From NCBI GenBank assembly GCA_046483125.1, contig JAWODU010000090.1, positions 1-33,031 of the forward strand: a stretch of DNA of 33,031 bases. The letters run 5' to 3'. The stretch comes from JAWODU01 sp046483125. Lineage in GTDB: Bacteria; Verrucomicrobiota; Kiritimatiellia; UBA8416; JAWODU01. The notes below the pieces were generated by a model that was not told where the DNA came from, ran no database searches, and worked only from the letters and a program-made list of their open reading frames with translations. Both the position numbers and the translations under genes were made by a program. Below, piece by piece: positions 24,327 to 32,904 of this stretch (position 1 is the stretch's first letter; each line of letters starts with the position of its first letter).

Positions 24327-24791
24327 TTAATCCAGACTGAAGAACGGTATCGAACACGGATAGCGCCATACTTCGCCGTTGTTCGCCTTTACCGCTCCGA
24401 TTATGGGGAAAACCATGCTCAGCACCGCCAGTGTAATAAGAAGCGGGAGACCGATAAGGATAAGCAACAGAAGTCCGGAGGCCACCCCGTAAATGATTTC
24501 CGAGATGACCCAGTTCATAACCACGCGTCCGTGGCAGTCTATTACCTCCGATTCCTCTTTCTTAACCTGCCACAGTACAATGGGTACAATAATACCCCCC
24601 AACGGCAGCACGAACCCGCAGAACTGAGACAGGTGAATAAACATGCCCCACACGTTGGGGTCCACCGTCTTTGCCGACAGCGGCATGTTCCGGGACAGGA
24701 TCGCCTGTTTTGATTCCTCGTATTCCTCCTGTGAAATAGCGCCTCTTTCTCTCAGTCCTTCAAGTTTTTCGATTTCTTCGGGCAGACTCAT
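24327..24791 (-). CDS. SHOCT plus DUF4870 small membrane protein
   Basis: A 154-residue protein. Residues about 4-31 form a SHOCT-like helix pair (E-K-L-E-G-L-R-E-R-G-A-I-S-Q-E-E-Y). Residues about 45-150 have three hydrophobic helices typical of DUF4870/Tic20-like proteins, including the charged K-K-E-E-S-E segment before W-V-I-S-E-I. The role is unknown. The ATG at 24791 was chosen because AGGAAGGGG lies about seven bases upstream; 24824 would add 11 unlikely residues. It is the first gene of the minus-strand run and lies 82 bases from the tRNA. Confidence 0.78.
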   Translation of the reverse strand: MSLPEEIEKLEGLRERGAISQEEYEESKQAILSRNMPLSAKTVDPNVWGMFIHLSQFCGFVLPLGGIIVPIVLWQVKKEESEVIDCHGRVVMNWVISEIIYGVASGLLLLILIGLPLLITLAVLSMVFPIIGAVKANNGEVWRYPCSIPFFSLD

Positions 24792-24873
24792 TCCGGACCC
24801 CTTCCTGATTGAACAAGTAAACAATATTGACTGCCGTCGGCAAAGCCTTTTTCCTTTACGAATCGCTTTTCAC

Positions 24874-24947
24874 GCGCCCGTAGCTCAACCGGACAGAGCG
24901 TCTGACTTCGGATCAGAGGGTTGGGAGTTCGAATCTCTCCGGGCGCG
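24874..24947 (+). tRNA. tRNA-Arg (anticodon UCG)
   Basis: A complete 74-base cloverleaf. The acceptor stem GCGCCCG pairs with CGGGCGC (24940-24946) and discriminator G24947 follows. The D stem is GCTC/GAGC. The anticodon stem TCTGA/TCAGA encloses loop CTTCGGA, with anticodon TCG at 24908-24910, reading CGA arginine codons. The T stem GGGAG/CTCTC has one G-T pair and loop TTCGAAT. CCA is not encoded. Confidence 0.97.
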
Positions 24948-25083
24948 CTTAGAACCGGCAGTCGATCGCAACCAGGACGCTTAATGCGCCGATCTCCTTG
25001 CTTTCATCAGCATTTCTGCTAAGAAAGTAAGTACGCATGGAATAAGAGATAATGTCAGCCTGGGCAACCAAAGGAAACCTGCC

Positions 25084-25812
25084 ATGAGAATGATGATGTT
25101 CATTTGCCTGAGTGTTTTTTCCGCGGGCTTGTGCATTGCGGCGGAGGAAAACGGCGTGTTCAATCATACCTTCAGCCTCGGCGTCACTTTGACCGATGGG
25201 AACAGCGATACACTCCAGGCTGACGCTTCACTGGTAACGGAATGGGAAAAGGACGGTTTCGGTTCTATCCGCGCGGGCGTCCAGGGGAATTACGGCGAAA
25301 GCACGGTAAACAGCAACAAGGAAACAACCGTGGAAAATGCCCGTGCGTTCGCCGGACTGAAAAAGAATGCCGGCGAAAGAATCTTTGCGTCGTTCAGCTC
25401 GGAAGCCCTTTATGACGAAATCGCCAGCGTGGATTACCGCGCGGTTGCGGGGCTCGGGGCCGGTTTTTACTCCGTAAAAAACGCTGAAACCGATCTCTCC
25501 CTGGAGGCGGGGCCTTCTTATGTCTGGGAGGAAGTGGCGGGGCAGAGCGATGATTACTTCGCACTTTATTTCGAAGAACGCTTTGAACACAGAATAAGCA
25601 AAACGGCAAAAATATGGCAGTCCGTGCGTTACACGCCTAAAGCCGATGACTTCGACGATTATCTTCTCAACGGCGAAATGGGCGTTGAAGCCGCAATCAG
25701 CGCGAGGTCAAGTATTCGCGTCCTGGTCAGGGACGGCTACGACAGCACACCGGGACCCGGCTTGCAGAAAAACGACGTCTCGCTTATAACGGGTATCAGT
25801 ATGTCGATCTAA
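25084..25812 (+). CDS. DUF481-family outer-membrane barrel-like protein
   Basis: A 242-residue exported protein. It has a signal peptide (about 1-20, ending G-L-C-I-A-A), then alternating beta strands throughout. The pattern of N-H-T-F-S-L-G-V-T-L-T-D-G-N-S-D-T near the N-terminus and a final hydrophobic strand I-T-G-I-S-M-S-I fit the DUF481/YdiY-like family of outer-membrane proteins, whose function is poorly known. AAAGGAAA lies about seven bases before the ATG. The first sulfatase of the pair starts 14 bases after its stop, so the three genes are probably one transcript. It might help substrate passage; that is inference. Confidence 0.8.
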   Translation: MRMMMFICLSVFSAGLCIAAEENGVFNHTFSLGVTLTDGNSDTLQADASLVTEWEKDGFGSIRAGVQGNYGESTVNSNKETTVENARAFAGLKKNAGERIFASFSSEALYDEIASVDYRAVAGLGAGFYSVKNAETDLSLEAGPSYVWEEVAGQSDDYFALYFEERFEHRISKTAKIWQSVRYTPKADDFDDYLLNGEMGVEAAISARSSIRVLVRDGYDSTPGPGLQKNDVSLITGISMSI

Positions 25813-25826
25813 GGAGAAATTCCTCT

Positions 25827-27182
25827 ATGAAACAACCGAATATCATATTTCTTTTCAGCGACCAGCAGAGGTGGGACACCTGCGGCTGTTACGGACAGGC
25901 CCTGGACACCACTCCGAACCTTGACCGCATGGCGAAAGAAGGCGTCTGCTTTGAAAACACCTTCACCTGCCAGCCCGTCTGCGGGCCGGCACGGGCGGCA
26001 ATCCAGACGGGCAGGTACCCGGCCGAGGTGGGGTGCCATACCAATCACCGCCTTCTGCCCCTGGACCGGAAAACCATAGCCCACCATCTTTCGGAACACG
26101 GGTACGACACGGCGTATATCGGCAAATGGCACCTTGCATCCTGCGGCGAAAGAAACGGCATCGACGATTTCAGGACCAGGCCCGTGCCCGCGGAGCGGCG
26201 GGGCGGCTACGACTACTGGCTGGCCGCAGACGCCCTGGAATTCACGTCACATGGCTACGACGGACACATGTTCGACGGCGAAGGTAACAAGCGTGTATTT
26301 CCCGAAGGCCGCTATCGAGCGGACGCCCAGACGGACTGGGTGATCGAATACCTGCGGGACCGCGGAGACAAACAGCCTTTCTTCCTGTTTGTTTCGTACA
26401 TAGAGCCGCATCACCAGAACGATCACGGCCATTACGAGGGTCCTGCCGGGTCAAAAGAACTGTTCAGGGATTTCGTGCCTCCCGGCGATCTTGTCGAGGG
26501 GCAGGGCGACTGGCAGAGCGAGTACCCGGATTACCTTGGATGCATCAACAGCTTGGACCGGAACGTCGGACGTATCCTTGACGCACTTAAAGAACTGGGC
26601 CTGGAGGAAAATACTCTCTTAACTTATACGAGCGATCACGGGTCCCACTTCCGCACTCGCAACGGGGAATACAAGCGCTCCTGTCACGACGGCTGTATCC
26701 ATGTGCCTTTAATCATGCGCGGCCCCGGTTTCAAAGGTGGGCTGAGACCGGACCAAATGACGAGCCTCATCGATATTCCTCCCACCATTCTCGCCGCAGG
26801 CGGCGTTGAGCGCGGCGGAAACCTGACGCCCTACAGTTTCATGAAGGGACGTCCACTGCAGGACGTCGTCGAGGGGAAAACTTCGGACTGGCCTGAAGAA
26901 GTTTTTCTCCAGATAAGCGAAAGTCATTGCGGCAGAGCCATAAGAACACGCAAATGGAAGTACAGCGTCCGCGCTCCCGGTAAGTCCGGGCAGGATCCAT
27001 CCAGCGAGGTCTACGTTGAAGATTTTCTCTACGATCTGGATAAAGATCCGCATGAACAGAATAACCTCGTTAACGATCCCGGAACGGCCCCGGTGCGCAA
27101 AGAACTCTGCGCAGTGCTGAAACGCCGCATGGTCGAAGGAGGCGAAAAAGAACCCCGAATTACGAGAGAGAACAATGAGTGA
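25827..27182 (+). CDS. Sulfatase (C-G-P-A-R type)
   Basis: A 451-residue arylsulfatase-superfamily enzyme. It has the metal-binding D12 in F-S-D-Q-Q, the formylglycine motif C52-G-P-A-R56, K100 in G-K-W-H-L, H195/H196 in I-E-P-H-H, and D270-H271 in T-S-D-H-G-S-H in place of the usual D-N. This branch differs from the sulfatase at 3372. No signal peptide is visible. AAGGAG lies about ten bases before the ATG. Its end overlaps the next sulfatase start by eight bases, so translation is likely coupled. The substrate is probably a sulfated sugar, but cannot be named. Confidence 0.95.
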   Translation: MKQPNIIFLFSDQQRWDTCGCYGQALDTTPNLDRMAKEGVCFENTFTCQPVCGPARAAIQTGRYPAEVGCHTNHRLLPLDRKTIAHHLSEHGYDTAYIGKWHLASCGERNGIDDFRTRPVPAERRGGYDYWLAADALEFTSHGYDGHMFDGEGNKRVFPEGRYRADAQTDWVIEYLRDRGDKQPFFLFVSYIEPHHQNDHGHYEGPAGSKELFRDFVPPGDLVEGQGDWQSEYPDYLGCINSLDRNVGRILDALKELGLEENTLLTYTSDHGSHFRTRNGEYKRSCHDGCIHVPLIMRGPGFKGGLRPDQMTSLIDIPPTILAAGGVERGGNLTPYSFMKGRPLQDVVEGKTSDWPEEVFLQISESHCGRAIRTRKWKYSVRAPGKSGQDPSSEVYVEDFLYDLDKDPHEQNNLVNDPGTAPVRKELCAVLKRRMVEGGEKEPRITRENNE

Positions 27183-28572
27183 TAAACCTAACATACTGCT
27201 GTTCTTTACAGACGATCAGCGTTACGACACGATAGCCGCGCTGGGAAACGGCGAAATCAGGACTCCGCATCTTGACAAATTCACGCGCCGCGGCACAACG
27301 TTTACGCGCGCGCATATTCCGGGGGGAACCTGCGGCGCCGTGTGCATGCCCAGCCGTGCCATGCTGCACACCGGACGGACACTGTTTCATATCGACCGCG
27401 AGGGCCAGGACATCCCGGCGGAACATACGACCCTCGGCGAGCATCTGCGTTCTTGCGGCTACAACGCTTTCGGGACAGGCAAATGGCACAACGGGCGCTC
27501 TTCTTTCGCGAGAAGTTTTTCGGCGGGAGACGAGATATTTTTCGGCGGCATGTTCGATCACTGGAACGTTCCGGCTTACAGGTTCGATCCGTCGGGAAAA
27601 TACGGCGCCAGGTGCCCTTACGTGCATGAACCGTGGCGGTCCAACAAGCTTGATTTCAAGCAATGCGACCACATACACGCCGGCAGGCACTCCACGGAAC
27701 TCTTCACGGAAACGGCTTCGCGTTTTTTGAGGGATTACGGGGAAAGTGAACCGTTCTTCACGTACGTCTCGCTGATGGCGCCTCACGATCCCAGGACCAT
27801 GCCGGAAAAATTCCTGAAAATGTACAATCCGGCCGACATTCAACTGCCGGATAACTTCGTTCCCGAACACGGAATCGACACGGGAGCTCTGAAAATCCGG
27901 GATGAAATGTTGGCCGCTTTTCCCCGTGATCCCGACGAAATAAAGCGCCACATCGCGGAATATTACGCCATGATTTCCCATCTGGACGACGGATTCGGAC
28001 GAGTCATGGCCGCGCTGGAAAAAGCCGGCAAACTGGAAAACACCATCGTGGTGTTCGCGGGAGACAACGGGCTGGCGGTGGGAAGGCACGGGCTCATGGG
28101 CAAGCAGAACCTTTACGATCACAGCGTTCGGGTGCCGCTGGTGTTTGCCGGGCCGGGTATCCCGAAGGGCGAACGTCGCGAGAGTCTTGTATACCTCCTT
28201 GATATCATGCCCACCCTCTGCGACCTGGCCGACGTCAAAACACCCGGCTCGGTCGAAGGCAGAAGTCTTGTGCCGTGCCTGGATAACGCGAATGCCGGGG
28301 TGCGCGATTCACTTTACCTCGCCTACGCCGAGAGTATTCGAGGTGTGACGGACGGAAGCCGCAAGCTTATCGAGTACGCGTGCGGCGAAACACAGTTGTT
28401 TGATCTGGAGAACGATCCGTCCGAAAAGCGCAATCTCGCAGACGCAGGCGAGTCCGGGGAGATTCTGAAACGGATGCGGCGTGAGACCTTGGCATTGGCC
28501 GAAGAGTGGGACGACGAATCCCATCCCACGGGCAAAGCCTTCTGGAAACAGCGAAGCGATCTGAAACAATGA
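27175..28572 (+). CDS. Sulfatase (C-M-P-S-R type)
   Basis: A 465-residue arylsulfatase-superfamily enzyme of a third motif class. It has the acidic pair D13-D14 in F-T-D-D-Q-R, formylglycine motif C57-M-P-S-R61, K103 in T-G-K-W-H-N, H204 in M-A-P-H-D, and the D297-N298 metal pair in G-D-N-G-L. Pattern and length resemble choline-sulfatase or glycosaminoglycan-sulfatase-like members. No signal peptide is visible. The ATG at 27175 lies within the end of the preceding sulfatase and is preceded by GAGAGAG. Its stop is only three bases from the convergent macB-like stop, so no terminator separates them. Confidence 0.95.
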   Translation: MSDKPNILLFFTDDQRYDTIAALGNGEIRTPHLDKFTRRGTTFTRAHIPGGTCGAVCMPSRAMLHTGRTLFHIDREGQDIPAEHTTLGEHLRSCGYNAFGTGKWHNGRSSFARSFSAGDEIFFGGMFDHWNVPAYRFDPSGKYGARCPYVHEPWRSNKLDFKQCDHIHAGRHSTELFTETASRFLRDYGESEPFFTYVSLMAPHDPRTMPEKFLKMYNPADIQLPDNFVPEHGIDTGALKIRDEMLAAFPRDPDEIKRHIAEYYAMISHLDDGFGRVMAALEKAGKLENTIVVFAGDNGLAVGRHGLMGKQNLYDHSVRVPLVFAGPGIPKGERRESLVYLLDIMPTLCDLADVKTPGSVEGRSLVPCLDNANAGVRDSLYLAYAESIRGVTDGSRKLIEYACGETQLFDLENDPSEKRNLADAGESGEILKRMRRETLALAEEWDDESHPTGKAFWKQRSDLKQ

Positions 28573-28575
28573 TTC

Positions 28576-30531
28576 CTACTCGTACCGCAGTGCGTCTATC
28601 GGGTTGAGGCGCGAAGCGTGATGGGCCGGCCAGAGGCCGAACACCAGTCCCACACAGGCCGAAAAACCGCTGGCCAGCAGAATCGCGGCCGGGGAATGGC
28701 TGACAGTCCAGTTTGCCAGGACTGCAAGAAGCTGTGCCGCTCCTATTCCGAAAAGTACGCCCGCCACTCCCCCGATGAATGTCATAACGACCGATTCCAT
28801 GAGGAACTGGGCTGTGATATCCCTGTTGCGCGCGCCAATGGCCTTCCTCAGGCCGATTTCCCGGGTCCTTTCGGTTACGGAAACCAGCATTATGTTCATT
28901 ATACCGATTCCACCCACGAGCAGGGATATTCCGGCTATTGAGCCCAACAGCCACGCCATGGTCTTCGTCGTCCCGGTCAGCATTTCCCTTATCTCCTCCC
29001 TGTTCCTTATACGGAAAGTCTCCTTGTCCGCATCGACTTTGCGGCGTTGCTTTATGAGAGAGCTGATTGATTCCTGCGCTCTTTCCATGAGGCCGGAAGA
29101 CCGCACCTCCACGTCAATTGAACCAACGTAATCTCTTCCGAAGAGGCGATACATCGCCGTTGTGAGAGGCACGAAAACAACGTCGTCCATGTCCCGCCAG
29201 TGGCTCATGCCCTTGTGCGGCAGTATCCCGATAACACGGAACTTGACCCGGTTGATCCGGACGGAAGCGCCTACCGGATTGGCGTTGCCGAATAGCTCTT
29301 CCACGACGGTCGTACCGAGCACCGCAACCTTTTCCCGTTTTTTGACTTCGGCATCGGTGAAAAACCTGCCGATTTCCGGAACGTAGGAGCGCATTTCGGC
29401 GTAGTCGGATTCAACGCCCTGAATATAACAGTTCCAGTTCCTGTTGCCGTACACGACCTGTCCCCGGCCGTTCACCCTGCCGGAAGCACGGCTGACTTCC
29501 GGTAAACGGCGTATAGCGGCAACGTCTTCTACGGTAAAGCGCGTGATCTCGCCCGGGGCGTAGGAAACTCCGTGCCGTCTCGACGCTCCCGGGTGGATAC
29601 TCAGTACGTTTGAGCCAAGCGTGGCCAGTCTTTCGGTAATGGATTTTTCCGCCCCCCGTCCCAGGGCCAACATTGTTATAACTGCTCCAACTCCTATGAG
29701 TATTCCAAGCATGGAAAGGAACGACCGGAGCTTGTGCGCTCCCATGCCGGTAAGAGCCTGCCGGAAATGATCCATGAGCTGGGCCCTCCCGAGAGCGGAC
29801 GCATGGCTGGTGAACGCCGGCGCGGCTTCGGGCTCGGAATGCGCTCGAACTTTCGGCCCCTGTCGAGTCTTTTCGTCTGAAACGATTCTGCCGTCACGCA
29901 TGTGAATAATTCTATCGAACCGTCGGGCTATTTCAGGCTCATGGGTAACGGCAATTATGGTTTTGCCTTTTTCGTTGAGCTGTTTCAGGAGGTCGATTAT
30001 TTCGTTTCCGCTTTCCGTATCCAGGTTGCCGGTCGGCTCATCGGCAAGGACAAGAGCCGGGTCGTTCACCAGGGCCCGCGCTATCGCAACCCTCTGCTGT
30101 TCACCTCCTGAAAGTTCGTTGGGCCGGTGGTCGAAACGCCCGCCAAGGCCCACTTCCTCTATGTATCTGCCGGCTATGTCGCGTCCGCCCCGCCTGCCGG
30201 CGTAAACGAGCGGCAACTCCGCGTTTTCAAGTGCCGTGGCCCTCGGAAGCAGGTGAAACTGCTGGAATACGAAGCCCGCCAGTTTGTTCCTGGCAGTCGC
30301 GAGCATGTCGCCGGACAGGTCCGTTACTTCCCTGTCCCACAGGCGATACGAACCCGAATCGGGACGGTCGAGCAAACCGACAACGTGCATGAGTGTCGAC
30401 TTACCGGAACCCGAAGGACCCATCACGGCCACGAATTCCCCCTGCTCGATCCGAAGGGATATATTGCGCAGGGCTTGCACCTCGCTTTTGCCCAGCATGT
30501 ACGTCTTGGAAATGTTCTCCAGCCGGATCAT
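28576..30531 (-). CDS. macB: MacB-like ABC transporter, fused ATPase and permease
   Basis: A 651-residue inner-membrane efflux component. The ATPase (1-225) has Walker A G38-P-S-G-S-G-K-S-T46, the Q-loop F-Q-Q near 89-91, signature L-S-G-G-E (140-144) and Walker B V-L-A-D-E-P. A linker (225-255) leads to a permease with one helix near 270-295, a periplasmic MacB-type domain (about 300-515), and three C-terminal FtsX-type helices ending A-S-R-L-N-P-I-D-A-L-R. This architecture is characteristic of MacB, which drives export of macrolides, peptides or lipids through TolC. The ATG overlaps the TAA of the adaptor gene by one base. Confidence 0.95.
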   Translation of the reverse strand: MIRLENISKTYMLGKSEVQALRNISLRIEQGEFVAVMGPSGSGKSTLMHVVGLLDRPDSGSYRLWDREVTDLSGDMLATARNKLAGFVFQQFHLLPRATALENAELPLVYAGRRGGRDIAGRYIEEVGLGGRFDHRPNELSGGEQQRVAIARALVNDPALVLADEPTGNLDTESGNEIIDLLKQLNEKGKTIIAVTHEPEIARRFDRIIHMRDGRIVSDEKTRQGPKVRAHSEPEAAPAFTSHASALGRAQLMDHFRQALTGMGAHKLRSFLSMLGILIGVGAVITMLALGRGAEKSITERLATLGSNVLSIHPGASRRHGVSYAPGEITRFTVEDVAAIRRLPEVSRASGRVNGRGQVVYGNRNWNCYIQGVESDYAEMRSYVPEIGRFFTDAEVKKREKVAVLGTTVVEELFGNANPVGASVRINRVKFRVIGILPHKGMSHWRDMDDVVFVPLTTAMYRLFGRDYVGSIDVEVRSSGLMERAQESISSLIKQRRKVDADKETFRIRNREEIREMLTGTTKTMAWLLGSIAGISLLVGGIGIMNIMLVSVTERTREIGLRKAIGARNRDITAQFLMESVVMTFIGGVAGVLFGIGAAQLLAVLANWTVSHSPAAILLASGFSACVGLVFGLWPAHHASRLNPIDALRYE

Positions 30532-31532
30532 TATCTGCTTCTTTTCGGCTTCTTGTCCGATTTGTCTTTCTTATCCTTTTTCTTTCTGAACGACGGAAGA
30601 AACGGGTTTTCCCTCGAGGATTCTTCTCCTCTGCCGTAGGAAAAAGCCGTCTTCAGGACGGTTTCGCCCGCGTCGATACCGGAGGATATTTCCACGTAAC
30701 GGTCGCCGGAAATACCAAGCTCCACCCTCCTCGCCTCAACGCCAGCGTCCTTTTCGACGTACACATAATTTCCTTCCGGCGCGTAATGAACCACGCTGTG
30801 CGGAAGAGCTGTCACGTTTTCTTTTCTTGTTTCAACTATGTCAACCGTGGCGCTCATTCCGGACCTGAAGAAAGGCGGGACCTTTTCCGGAAGTAAATCC
30901 ACTTTGTATATGATCACGTTGTTAACGAGCTTGGACTCATAAGCGATATGGTCCACAATTGCTTCAACCGGCCTCTCAGGATAGGCATCCAGTGTGATTC
31001 TGGCGGACTGGCCGACGGAAATCCTGCCGATATCCGTTTCGTCAACCTGGGCCTGTACGATAAGCCTGTCGGCCAGGACTATAACCGTTTCCTGGGCGCT
31101 GACGGTCTGTCCGGATTCCACGGCCCTTACTATGACTTCGCCGCCGATCGGAGCGATCAAGGGGGCCGGTTTGTAAACGTCCTGCCATTCCTTAAGGCTG
31201 TCTTCACCGCGCGCCCTGGCCGCGTCCAGAAGGGCCGCTCTTTCCGCCGAACTCATCCACGCGAGCGTCTGGCCGCGTTCGACCGAATCGCCTTCCTTCA
31301 CGAGTATTTCTTCAATACGCCCCGCTATCGGCGGCTTAACTTCGAGCCGGTTCTGCGGGTTCACCGTGCCGGTTGTGGAAATGTAGCTGGACAACGTCTT
31401 CCGTTCGGCCTTGACTTTGCCTGTTATTTCCAGGTTCTTGGGGGACTTATCAGGCTTCAGAACGACTGCAATAACGGCCGCGGCCCCGATAACAACAATC
31501 GTCGTGATAACGGCCTTAGTCTTTGTTTTCAT
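30531..31532 (-). CDS. macA: MacA-like periplasmic adaptor with short hairpin
   Basis: A 333-residue membrane-fusion protein. A membrane anchor spans about 6-24. The biotinyl/lipoyl half-motifs lie around 64-92 and 122-150, followed by beta-barrel and membrane-proximal domains. The C-terminus is strikingly basic (R-K-K-K-D-K-K-D-K, then K-P-K-R-S-R). Between the lipoyl halves only about 28 residues (95-122) form the alpha hairpin, far shorter than in E. coli MacA, so contact with the outer-membrane factor must differ. AAAGGAGGAA lies nine bases before the ATG. The start overlaps the end of the TolC-like gene by 17 bases, consistent with an efflux operon. Confidence 0.92.
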   Translation of the reverse strand: MKTKTKAVITTIVVIGAAAVIAVVLKPDKSPKNLEITGKVKAERKTLSSYISTTGTVNPQNRLEVKPPIAGRIEEILVKEGDSVERGQTLAWMSSAERAALLDAARARGEDSLKEWQDVYKPAPLIAPIGGEVIVRAVESGQTVSAQETVIVLADRLIVQAQVDETDIGRISVGQSARITLDAYPERPVEAIVDHIAYESKLVNNVIIYKVDLLPEKVPPFFRSGMSATVDIVETRKENVTALPHSVVHYAPEGNYVYVEKDAGVEARRVELGISGDRYVEISSGIDAGETVLKTAFSYGRGEESSRENPFLPSFRKKKDKKDKSDKKPKRSR

Positions 31533-32784
31533 CTTCCAGCGTTCCTCCTTTAGCGTAAACCCAGCGGGCGTGCGCTTTCATGGCGGCGGCCTGGGTCTGA
31601 AGCCAGGCTTTTTCCACGTTCACCAGGTTGTCTTCAATAATTATCCAGTTGTTGAATGAAATAAGACCCGAAGAATACTGCGCTTCCGCGATCCTTGCGC
31701 GCTCGCGCGCGGCCTCCAGAAATTTCTTCCTGACTGAAGTAGAATCGATCGCGTCCCTGTACGCCGCCCATGTTTCCGCCAGCGTTTCCACAACGCTCAG
31801 CATGGTGCCTTTCTCCGCGGCTTCGGCGGCAGTAACTCCGGCCCTGCGTCTCCGCAGTTCGGCCGAACGGCTTCCGCCTTCGAAAAGCGGAAGCGAAAGG
31901 GACAAGCCCACGTTCCATGAATCCGAATCCGGCGGCCATTCGTCGCTCGATCTTCCCGCTCCCGCGCTCAGGCGCACGGTTGGAGCGTAATCGGCCTTTG
32001 CCGACCTGAGCCTGTACTCGGCAACGGCCCTGGCTGAAGCTATCCGGGCTATAATCGGATTCTCTTCAGCCAGTTTCCGGAAATCCGGTTTCTCCGCTTC
32101 CTCGTCGCGGGCTTTGAGCTGGCCCTTGACCACAAGGCCCGTCGGCTCGGCGCGCCCCAGTTCCTTCGCCAGGGTGACTTGAGTCAGATCGTGTTTGCGC
32201 GCGGCCTGCCGCTTTTCTTTTTCCGCCTCCGCCGCCTGCGCCTCGGCGGTCAGGAGGGAACCCTTGTGTTCCTTGCCGGCTTCGTACCGTAGTTCAACCA
32301 GCTTCAGGTTCCGGGCACGTCTTCGCGCGATCTGCCCGGTTATCTTTACCAGTTCCTTCGCGTTCAGCAGGTCAACAAAAGCGTTGCGCAGTCTCAAGCG
32401 AACTTCCGAAGACACAACCTTTTCTTTCAGCCTCGCCGATCGTTCTCCTTCTTTTGCTTCCCGTACCGAATTCGCGGTCTTGCCGCCGTCGTAGATCAGC
32501 TGGCCCGCTGAAACATCGTAGGAATAAGATTCCGAATTGCTCCCCTCAGCTCCGGACTTGCGGGCGGAGGCCCCGGCGTCAACCTGCGGCAGGAGCGCCG
32601 CCCTGGCCGAATCTTCAGCCGCCTCCGCCTGTTCCGTTTCCGCGCGCGTGGATACCAGGTCGGGGTGGTTCCCGATTGCCTCCCTCACGCAGTCATTCCA
32701 TGTAAGGGCGCCGTCTTCCTCCGCACCCGCGGCTGAACCGCACGTTATTAACATTAACGCCGTTATCACCATCCGAACCCGCAT
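31516..32784 (-). CDS. TolC-family outer-membrane efflux protein
   Basis: A 422-residue outer-membrane factor. A signal peptide covers about 1-21, ending G-S-A-A-G-A. Two similar OEP repeats follow, each with long helices: the first after L-T-W-N-D-C-V-R-E-A-I-G-N-H-P-D-L, the second after N-P-I-I-A-R-I-A-S-A. The conserved W-N-V-G-L-S-L-S-L-P-L-F-E-G-G barrel strand and the final S-G-L-I-S-F-N-N-W are typical. It forms the outer duct for the MacAB-like pump encoded directly after it. GAAAGG lies about eight bases before the ATG at 32784. It is the first gene of the three-gene efflux operon. Confidence 0.93.
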   Translation of the reverse strand: MRVRMVITALMLITCGSAAGAEEDGALTWNDCVREAIGNHPDLVSTRAETEQAEAAEDSARAALLPQVDAGASARKSGAEGSNSESYSYDVSAGQLIYDGGKTANSVREAKEGERSARLKEKVVSSEVRLRLRNAFVDLLNAKELVKITGQIARRRARNLKLVELRYEAGKEHKGSLLTAEAQAAEAEKEKRQAARKHDLTQVTLAKELGRAEPTGLVVKGQLKARDEEAEKPDFRKLAEENPIIARIASARAVAEYRLRSAKADYAPTVRLSAGAGRSSDEWPPDSDSWNVGLSLSLPLFEGGSRSAELRRRRAGVTAAEAAEKGTMLSVVETLAETWAAYRDAIDSTSVRKKFLEAARERARIAEAQYSSGLISFNNWIIIEDNLVNVEKAWLQTQAAAMKAHARWVYAKGGTLEDENKD

Positions 32785-32822
32785 ATCAGCAACCTTTCTC
32801 TCTGCCGCTGCCTGAGAGCTGA

Positions 32823-32850
32823 ATATTATTCCTTCCCATTACAGTGTCAT
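32823..32850 (-). promoter_or_regulatory. Candidate sigma70-type promoter for the efflux operon
   Basis: On the minus strand ATGACA (32845-32850, five of six consensus bases) and TAATAT (32823-32828) are 16 bases apart, about 40 bases upstream of the tolC-like start. Its -35 lies next to a possible mobile-element boundary near 32851. Confidence 0.45.
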
Positions 32851-32904
32851 CCCATAGCGGCCCGAATCTGGTGAAAATGGCTGCAGTTTCCTAACGTTCT
32901 TCGT

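Noticed and set aside
23161..24330. Long open frame antisense to the FAD oxidoreductase
   Set aside because: The oxidoreductase has full FAD motifs and a good ribosome-binding site; the opposite frame has none.
24874..24947. tRNA-Arg as an attachment site for an integrated element
   Set aside because: No integrase and no repeated tRNA 3' end were seen in the flanks.
27160..28122. Long open frame antisense to the third sulfatase
   Set aside because: It is a compositional shadow of a sulfatase with complete active-site motifs.
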